Source of the DNA: a virus
Length of the DNA: 20,633 nt
Virus record (IMG/VR): IMGVR_UViG_3300046009_006651
Location: 1 to 20,633 of that record
Reading direction: 5' to 3' (one strand)
Shown here: piece by piece, positions 15,367 to 20,633 of the stretch
Position numbering within the stretch: position 1 is the stretch's first letter
How the letters are laid out: the number at the start of each line of letters is the position of its first letter
Notes under the pieces: model-generated
Seen by the model: the letters and a program-made list of their open reading frames with translations, nothing else
Told to the model about the DNA's origin: nothing
Database searches by the model: none
Translations under genes and position numbers: made by a program

Positions 15367-15913
15367 TGAGAGCGAGATTATCCTCATAGGAATCGAAGAC
15401 ACGCTAGAAGGCCTCAAAAAGTTCGACAAAGAAGCAATCAAACGCTTCAAAAAGGTCTTGAATGACGTGCTTATCGACGCAGAGCGTACGGCTCGGGGTT
15501 TTGTCAAGGCCGACCCGCCCATGAGGGGCTGGAAAACCTCAGACCCACTCAAGCCTAAAAAGACAACTCGCGGCGGTGCGGGCTGGCCTGCCTATAACCA
15601 AGGCGTGATTCAGCAAGGTATCCGCAAGACAAAAGTGCAAGGCAAGGTCCGAGCCGATTACACCACCAGCGCTGGTGCACTCATCAACGAGTCTGCTGCT
15701 GGCGCAATCATCGAGGTTGCGGGTCGCAAATCGGGTGGCACAGGCACAGGCATTCAATTCATCAACAACCTAACAGACGAGATCAAAAATCCTTCTCGCT
15801 TGATTTGGCAAGCTGTCGATGCTAAAAAGAAACCAGCAGAAATCAAGGTCTTGGCAGCGCTGAACGAAGCCAAGGCAGAGCTGCAGAAGAACTTAGACAG
15901 AGAGCGAGTATAA
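15359..15913 (+). CDS. Unassigned tail-region protein
   Basis: This 184-residue protein lies between the tail chaperone and the tape measure. The start ATG at 15359 overlaps the frameshift product end by 8 bases; only a weak GAAAAAG precedes it, so it may rely on translational coupling. The N-terminal third is a helical basic segment (EGLKKFDKEAIKRFKKVLNDVLIDAERTA split as residues 17-45), the middle (about 66-120) is basic and Gly-rich, with GAGWPAYNQGVIQQGIRK, and the end is helical. This layout is reminiscent of HK97 gp10-like tail completion proteins, which start with a helix and end near a beta sheet, but the match is weak. If so, its place after the chaperone is unusual. Otherwise it is a minor tail protein of unknown role. 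Confidence 0.6.
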   Translation: MADESEIILIGIEDTLEGLKKFDKEAIKRFKKVLNDVLIDAERTARGFVKADPPMRGWKTSDPLKPKKTTRGGAGWPAYNQGVIQQGIRKTKVQGKVRADYTTSAGALINESAAGAIIEVAGRKSGGTGTGIQFINNLTDEIKNPSRLIWQAVDAKKKPAEIKVLAALNEAKAELQKNLDRERV

Positions 15914-15914
15914 C

Positions 15915-17480
15915 ATGGCAATCGGCGCAGTAGTCGCTCGCATACTCACCCAGTATTCTGACAAAGGCACAAAAGCCGCTGTCAAAGACATCTCCAAAAT
16001 GGAGAAGAAGTTTACCAAGTTCGCAGACAAAACAGCCAAAGCATTTGGGTTGGCGGCTCTCGCGGCTGGCGCTTTTGCAATCAAGATCGGAAAAGACGCC
16101 GTTCAAGGCGCGATGGAAGACCAAAAACAGCAAGTCGCTTTGGCACAGGCTTTGCGCAACACAACAGGCGCCACAGATGAAGCAATTGCTGCCACTACCG
16201 CGTACCTAGACAAGCTCGAGTTAATGGTCGGCGTTGACAACCGCGAACTGATTCCATCTTTACAAGTATTAACGCAGGCGACAAAAGACGTCGCACAGGC
16301 TCAAACACTGCAAGGCCTAGCCCTTGACATCTCGGCTGCATCTGGCAAAGATTTGCAAGCTGTTTCAATCGCGCTTGCCAAGGCAGTCGGTGGCAACGTT
16401 ACCGCTTTGACTAGGCTCGGTGTGCCTTTAGATGCCGATGCAGTAAAAGCAAAAGACTTGAACGCCATTTTGACCTCACTGGGTGAGACTTTTAGCGGGC
16501 AGGCCAACAAGCGAGCACAAACGTTCGAGTTTCAATTAGGTAGACTCAGGCTGGCCTTCAACCAGATTCTCGACCAGATCGGCTATGCTTTAATCCCATT
16601 TTTAGAAAAACTAGCCAACACAGTGCGAGACAAGGTCTTGCCAGCGTTGTCTGTATGGATTGAGCAAAACGGAGCCAAACTGGCGGCTGCATTTCAGACT
16701 GGCATTTCGTATGGTGTAGCCTTTTTCAAGCTCATAATCGATTTATTCTCATTCGTGGCACGCAACGCAAAAGTGTTTGCCACTATTGGCGCCATAATTG
16801 TGGCCGCCTTTTTCGGCGCAAAGACTGCAGCCGCAGTTGCGGGCTTAGTCAAGGGCATTCAAGCCATTATCACAGTAATGAAAGCCCTTCGGACGGTCTC
16901 ACTTGCATCAGCCGCGGCAACTGCATTGGCAACGGGTGGAGTCTCTGCAGCAGCAGGCGCCGCTGCTTTCGGTGTCGCTTTGGTTGGCATAGGAATAGCC
17001 GCCAAAAAGTTCAATTCAGACTCCGACAAAGCAACCGACGCGCTCGGCAAGTTCGGCGTCGATCTTAAAGGACTAACCGTTAGCGCTGACGATTACACCA
17101 AAGGACTGGGCGGCATCACTTCAGCCACAAACGGTGTCACTGCAGCGACTAAAGGTGCGGCGCAAGCGTCTGCGCTTTTGCTCAAGTTACAAAACAAGTT
17201 CGGACTCAAGGGCTTAAAAGAAACCGACCCAGTCACATTAGAAGCGATTCGCAAAAACCAGCTCAAGCAACGAGCGCTGGGCCTCTCTAGTCCGACTATC
17301 TCGCTACTTGCGTCAGCTGGACACGGCAATATTGCAAAGAACACCACCATGAACGGGGGCAACATCACGGTGAACGTAGCAGGTTCTGTGGTCTCACAAG
17401 GAGATCTCATTAACGGCATCAAGAACGGTCTTGCGACTCTAATGCGCCGTCGTGCGGGCAGTCAGTTTGCGGTGCTTTAA
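15915..17480 (+). CDS. Tape measure protein
   Basis: This 521-residue protein sets tail length and is extruded before DNA ejection. The N-terminal part (about 1-60) is MAIGAVVARILTQYSDKGTKAA followed by a basic helix and AFGLAALAAGAFAIKIG. The stretch of about 90-190 carries typical family segments such as LQVLTQATKDVAQ and KAVGGNVTALTRLGVP. Hydrophobic segments at about 286-325 and 336-364 could cross the host membrane. The C-terminus (NITVNVAGSVVSQGDLINGI, then LMRRRAG) is characteristic. It is short for a tape measure. It begins at the ATG at 15915, one base after the preceding stop, with no strong binding site, so coupling to the gene before is likely. The stop overlaps the next start (TAATG). 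Confidence 0.93.
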   Translation: MAIGAVVARILTQYSDKGTKAAVKDISKMEKKFTKFADKTAKAFGLAALAAGAFAIKIGKDAVQGAMEDQKQQVALAQALRNTTGATDEAIAATTAYLDKLELMVGVDNRELIPSLQVLTQATKDVAQAQTLQGLALDISAASGKDLQAVSIALAKAVGGNVTALTRLGVPLDADAVKAKDLNAILTSLGETFSGQANKRAQTFEFQLGRLRLAFNQILDQIGYALIPFLEKLANTVRDKVLPALSVWIEQNGAKLAAAFQTGISYGVAFFKLIIDLFSFVARNAKVFATIGAIIVAAFFGAKTAAAVAGLVKGIQAIITVMKALRTVSLASAAATALATGGVSAAAGAAAFGVALVGIGIAAKKFNSDSDKATDALGKFGVDLKGLTVSADDYTKGLGGITSATNGVTAATKGAAQASALLLKLQNKFGLKGLKETDPVTLEAIRKNQLKQRALGLSSPTISLLASAGHGNIAKNTTMNGGNITVNVAGSVVSQGDLINGIKNGLATLMRRRAGSQFAVL

Positions 17481-18574
17481 TGCCAGCAAACGCACCAACA
17501 CTCACAGTCGCATTCGGCATTGGCGGCTCATTTACCAACGTCAGCGCTGATCTGCTTCTCGAGGTTGACATTCGCCGCGGCCGTCAGTTTCAAAATGACT
17601 TTTTAGAAGCTGGTACTGCAGCTGTCATCTTAAACAACCAATCTGGTGCTTTCGACCCAAGCAATACCTCAAGCCCGTGGTACGGTGTTTTGATTGCTGG
17701 CATGCAAGTGCGTATCACTGGCAACGCTACCGTCATATTCACAGGCTTTCTCGAGGACAACGCGGTCAATCAAGGCATTTACCCGACCGTTTCGCTTACT
17801 TTTGTGGACGGCTTGGCTCAGATCGCCAAAGCAATCGCTCCAGCACTTGCCACTAGCGATTTCTCAGAGACCGCGGCTCTTAGAGCAGCACGCGCACTCG
17901 ATCTCGCAGACTGGCCAGGGGGTGGTTCTCGTAGCCTAACTGGCACGACTGTCATGCAAAAGACAAAACAGAACATGAGCTGCCTTGAGATGCTCGAGCA
18001 GTGTGCGAACTGTGTCGGTGGCCGTTTCTACGTCAGCCGCACTGGAGTAGCCACTTTGGTGGGCATCGCAGACAAGTTTACCCGCCCGACTAGACTTCTA
18101 TTTTCAGACCAAGGCGACGCCAACAGCGTCGGCTACGACGGCCTGATCACAAACCCTGGCACCGACTTTGTGTACAACGAGGGCATTGTGTTTAGAGGCC
18201 CAAAGAAGGCGCAAAAAACCGCTCGGTACGCAGCCAGCGTTTCAACCTACGGCTTAAAGTCCAAGAAGCTCGACGCTCCAATCCTGAGTGAAACTAGCGC
18301 TGCCAACCTAGCGCTATACGCTGCACGCAAAGACGCAGACGCTGTGGTTTTGGCTGAGCAGATTGACTTCACTGCTATCGGTATCGGCGCACTCGCCACC
18401 GACATGCTAGAGACTGAGCTGAACGATTTGGTTCAAGTCAAGCGCTTGACCTACGATGGTCGCAATATTACTATCAACAGCGTGGTTGAGGGGCTTGCCC
18501 ACTCGATTACTTCTGACAACTGGCGCGTCAGCTACTTTACCTCGGTAGTTGACCCCTACACCATTACACTTTAA
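17480..18574 (+). CDS. Tail hub / minor tail protein
   Basis: This 364-residue protein follows the tape measure and is the likely hub at the tail tip. The N-terminal part (about residues 25-90) has the Dit- or hub-like pattern VDIRRGRQFQNDFLEAGTAAVILNNQ (split across residues 28-53), GAFDPSNTSSPWYG, and VIFTGFLEDN. A central part has MSCLEMLEQCANCVGGRFYVSR (about 162-183), and the end shows VKRLTYDGRNITINSVVEGLAHSI (about 321-344) and WRVSYFTS, a close of the kind seen in minor tail proteins of actinobacterial phages. It probably forms a ring or plug that connects the tube to the fibre encoded next. No peptidase domain is seen. The start shares a base with the tape measure stop. Confidence 0.78.
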   Translation: MPANAPTLTVAFGIGGSFTNVSADLLLEVDIRRGRQFQNDFLEAGTAAVILNNQSGAFDPSNTSSPWYGVLIAGMQVRITGNATVIFTGFLEDNAVNQGIYPTVSLTFVDGLAQIAKAIAPALATSDFSETAALRAARALDLADWPGGGSRSLTGTTVMQKTKQNMSCLEMLEQCANCVGGRFYVSRTGVATLVGIADKFTRPTRLLFSDQGDANSVGYDGLITNPGTDFVYNEGIVFRGPKKAQKTARYAASVSTYGLKSKKLDAPILSETSAANLALYAARKDADAVVLAEQIDFTAIGIGALATDMLETELNDLVQVKRLTYDGRNITINSVVEGLAHSITSDNWRVSYFTSVVDPYTITL

Positions 18575-18583
18575 GGGGGAGCG

Positions 18584-20278
18584 ATGCCACTTTGTCCGCA
18601 AATCACTATCACGCCAATCACCGTCACTTCAACTGGCATGACTCAGACCTCTATCATTCCAATCGTAGCAGCCACTACCGAAGAGGTCGATGAGCTTCAA
18701 ACCGAGATCGACACAATCGAAGTTGCGGTCAACGGCAAGAACCACATCTATCGTCAACCAACAGCTCCCGACGGCACTGCGTTCCCGCTGACCGAGGGCG
18801 ACGTTTGGTTTGACACAGACGACGAGAACATTCAATACTACTGGACAGGCACCGCGTGGGTTTCAGTTCGCGACCTTGGCATTCAGGCCGCAGAAGACGC
18901 AGCAGCAGCGGCTTCATCGGCAGCAGCAGCAGCAACGGCAGCATCAGCGGCTGCAACAGCCGCAGCGGCAGCAGCAGCGGCAGCGGCAACGGCAGCACAA
19001 ACAACAGCCGACGGCAAAAACCGCATCTACAGACAGACCACAATGCCGACCACTGGTCCATTCGCAGAGGGTGACCTTTGGTTTGATACAGATGATGACA
19101 ACAAGTTCTACAGGTACACCGCTGGTGCGTTTACTGCTTTCACTCTTGGCAACGAAGCTCTTGCTTCTCTTTCTGCAAACAAGCTAACAGCTGGCACGAT
19201 TGATGCCTCGGTTATCACGGTCTCCAATATTAACGCTGGCAATATTTCAACTGGCAACCTCAACGCAGACCGCATACAGGCAGCCAGCATCACTGGCGCA
19301 AAACTCGTTGCGGGCACAATCGAGGCGGTCTCTATCGCGGCCAACACAATCACAGGTGCGAAGCTTGCAGTCGGCACCATTGAGGCGGTCTCAATCGCCG
19401 CAGGTACAATCACTGGCGCCAAAATCGCGGCTACCACAATCACGGCCAGCAACATCGCCACTGCCACAATCACTGCAGACCAAATCGCAGGTGCCACAAT
19501 CACCGCAGCCGAAATCGCGGCAGACACTATCACCGCAGCCGAAATCGCAGCAGGCTCTATCACCGTGGACCGCTTAACCGCGGGCACTTTAACCGCTTTT
19601 ACACTTCGCACCTCATCGGGCGCTCGCCGAGTCACAGTCTCAGCCTCTACCAACTCGATTTCGTTTACAGAGTCGAGCACAACTGTCGGGCACATCGGCC
19701 CAGCTTCTATTGATGGCATTGTTATGCACTACGGCTCGACTTTCAATCCAGCCGTTACTACCTTTCCGCATGTGTATGTTACAGCAAGCACCGCCCACAT
19801 GGCTCAAAGTGCAACGAGATACTTCGAAGTCACATCACTCGGCGCAATTGCAAGCGGGAACTTCTATTCGCTAAACAGCACGTTTATTCAAGACAGTTCT
19901 ACGACAGCCAACGCGTCTAACGCTCGCATTGATGTTGGCGACGGTCGTCTAAGACGAAGCACGGCTTCAAGCGCTCGCTTTAAAGAAGCAATCGCCGACA
20001 TTGACACTGTCGCAGACCTTGCCCCAAGCAAACTGCTGAGCCTGCCCGTTAGAACATTCAAGTTCAAGGCAGACTACTTAGACGCCGCAGACAACAGGGC
20101 GGGCATGCTGGTGCCAGGGTTAATCGCAGAAGAAGTCGCTGAACACTATTCAATCGCAGCCGACAAAGGTGAGGACGGGGTAGTTGAGAACTGGAACGAG
20201 CGCTTCATCATTCCAGGCATGTTGGCATTAATCCAAGACCTGCACGGCAGAGTCGTTACACTCGAGGGAACGCCATGA
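18584..20278 (+). CDS. Tail fibre with S74 self-cleaving chaperone domain
   Basis: This 564-residue trimeric fibre has several modules. Residues 51-95 and 144-188 are two copies of GKN(H/R)IYRQ...EGD(V/L)WFDTDD, separated by an Ala-rich stretch (about 102-139) likely to be a coiled coil. Residues 196-341 are a run of pentads with Ile or Leu at every fifth position. A beta-rich region follows (about 342-460). The C-terminus is a Peptidase_S74 intramolecular chaperone: SSARFKEAI gives the Ser-Lys pair S462 and K467, then TFKFKAD and GLIAEEVAE. Such domains guide trimer folding and then cut themselves off, here probably just before S462. The start ATG at 18584 has AAGGGGGAG (18573-18581). It overlaps the next small gene (ATGA). 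Confidence 0.88.
   Translation: MPLCPQITITPITVTSTGMTQTSIIPIVAATTEEVDELQTEIDTIEVAVNGKNHIYRQPTAPDGTAFPLTEGDVWFDTDDENIQYYWTGTAWVSVRDLGIQAAEDAAAAASSAAAAATAASAAATAAAAAAAAAATAAQTTADGKNRIYRQTTMPTTGPFAEGDLWFDTDDDNKFYRYTAGAFTAFTLGNEALASLSANKLTAGTIDASVITVSNINAGNISTGNLNADRIQAASITGAKLVAGTIEAVSIAANTITGAKLAVGTIEAVSIAAGTITGAKIAATTITASNIATATITADQIAGATITAAEIAADTITAAEIAAGSITVDRLTAGTLTAFTLRTSSGARRVTVSASTNSISFTESSTTVGHIGPASIDGIVMHYGSTFNPAVTTFPHVYVTASTAHMAQSATRYFEVTSLGAIASGNFYSLNSTFIQDSSTTANASNARIDVGDGRLRRSTASSARFKEAIADIDTVADLAPSKLLSLPVRTFKFKADYLDAADNRAGMLVPGLIAEEVAEHYSIAADKGEDGVVENWNERFIIPGMLALIQDLHGRVVTLEGTP
19169..19606 (+). repeat. Pentad repeat in tail fibre
   Basis: Thirty positions, residues 196 to 341 of the fibre, have Ile or Leu every five residues without a break. 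The commonest units are ITAAE, IAAGT, ITGAK and IEAVS. Near-exact 20-residue blocks (ITGAKL..GTIEAVSIAA) occur at 236-255 and 256-275. Confidence 0.88.
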
Positions 20279-20436
20279 AAGAATACCTAGTTGGATTTAA
20301 TGACGACGGCACGTTAATCACAGAGCAAGTCTCGGCCACTGACCCTGACGAAGCGAAAGCAGAAGCACAGCCACTGCACCCAGATTTGCCAATCATATTC
20401 GTCAAATGGCTCAAACAAGGGGGAACAAATGGATAA
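20275..20436 (+). CDS. Small protein after tail fibre
   Basis: This 53-residue protein starts at the ATG at 20275, overlapping the fibre stop. It reads MKEYLVGFNDDGTLITEQVSATD, then a helical charged part and DLPIIFVKWLKQGG. The N-terminal beta hairpin, the central acidic-helical stretch and the second strand give the look of a small alpha/beta protein; there is no membrane segment. No family is recognised. It lies between the fibre and the lysis module, so it might be a fibre-associated accessory protein, but this is a guess. The stop overlaps the next start by 8 bases. Confidence 0.6.
   Translation: MKEYLVGFNDDGTLITEQVSATDPDEAKAEAQPLHPDLPIIFVKWLKQGGTNG
20414..20433 (+). repeat. Repeated start-site sequence (copy 2)
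   Basis: This is the same 20 bases as at 14948-14967, here over the start of the small coiled-coil gene. The binding site AAGGGGG with 5-base spacing also occurs in closely related forms before the adhesin-downstream gene (6663) and the tail fibre (18573). Confidence 0.85.
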
Positions 20437-20575
20437 CAAGACAGAGCTCGACATCAATATCGTAATCGCAGCACTTAGAGAGCAGATTGGTCTGCTAGCT
20501 CTAGACAAAGCGATGCTGACTGCGAGAATCGGAGATCTCGAAGCAGAACTTAAGGAGAAGAATGACCGTGAATGA
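20429..20575 (+). CDS. Small coiled-coil protein before holin
   Basis: This 48-residue protein starts at the ATG at 20429 behind AAGGGGG (20417-20423), inside the end of the preceding gene. The sequence MDNKTELDINIVIAALREQIGLL, then ARIGDLEAELKEKNDRE, has Leu and Ile at heptad-like spacing with charged residues between. It should be one long helix that dimerises or trimerises as a coiled coil. No membrane segment is seen. Small coiled-coil proteins next to holin genes are common in phages of this type, but a role in lysis is not shown. It overlaps the probable holin start by 14 bases. Confidence 0.62.
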   Translation: MDNKTELDINIVIAALREQIGLLALDKAMLTARIGDLEAELKEKNDRE

Positions 20576-20633
20576 CTGGGCTGCATTGATACTTGCAGTC
20601 ATCTCGATACTAGGCTCGTTTGTTATAGCCGTG
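20562..20633 (+). CDS. Probable holin (5' end only)
   Basis: The window ends inside this gene after 24 codons. The start ATG at 20562 has AAGGAG (20552-20557) four bases upstream. The sequence MTVNDWAALILAVISILGSFVIAV is a short polar start followed by one clear membrane helix beginning at about residue 7. This pattern, at the end of the tail genes, fits the small one-helix holins of actinobacterial phages. It could also be another small membrane protein; the missing C-terminus and neighbours would decide. Confidence 0.62.
   Translation, partial: MTVNDWAALILAVISILGSFVIAV

Noticed and set aside
19108-19719. Reverse-strand 203-codon frame opposite the tail fibre.
   Set aside because: It arises from the pentad repeat read backwards. 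It has no binding site and the + strand fibre is clear.

Overview
The window is one continuous block of structural (late) genes from a tailed double-stranded DNA phage or prophage (Caudoviricetes, siphovirus type, HK97 capsid fold). Every convincing gene lies on the + strand. Genes are packed tightly, with many ATGA, GTGA or TAATG stop/start overlaps. I saw no tRNA, CRISPR, integrase, transposase or host gene. Terminase, portal, protease, capsid and tail genes resemble the sets I know from phages of Actinomycetota and from uncultured freshwater or marine phages. Roughly balanced base composition would fit a moderate-GC aquatic actinobacterial host. The host assignment is inference; the phage assignment is firm.

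Layout: (1) 81-2061, DNA packaging: small and large terminase subunits. (2) 2069-7215, a surface and fibre cassette: a small membrane protein, a BppU-like fibre-base domain protein, a collagen-like fibre, a fibre protein with an Mtd-like N-terminus, a glycine-rich adhesin with two repeated domains, and two short conserved proteins. (3) 7233-8312, a GT-B glycosyltransferase. (4) 8309-12164, head: HK97 portal, capsid maturation protease with an extra N-terminal domain, and major capsid protein. (5) 12191-12944, a strong hairpin and a second, GT-A type glycosyltransferase. (6) 12960-18574, neck and tail: head-tail adaptor, tail terminator, a small protein, two tandem tail-tube paralogues, the tail-assembly chaperone with a probable -1 programmed frameshift, an unassigned protein, a short tape measure and a tail hub protein. 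(7) 18584-20633, a tail fibre with a self-cleaving S74 chaperone domain, two small proteins and the start of a probable holin, which opens the lysis module beyond the window.

How it works together: terminase packs DNA through the portal into a protease-matured HK97 shell. The adaptor and terminator join this to a tube of one or both tail-tube paralogues, whose length is set by the tape measure. The hub and fibres form the tip. The unusual points are the fibre cassette between terminase and portal rather than after the tail genes, two unrelated glycosyltransferases inside the virion operon, duplicated tail-tube genes, and a 14-bp stem-loop on the terminator codon of the tail chaperone that fits a frameshift stimulator. 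No wholly new system is evident; the frameshift signal, the tandem tail-tube genes and the fibre/glycosyltransferase arrangement deserve the closest look.
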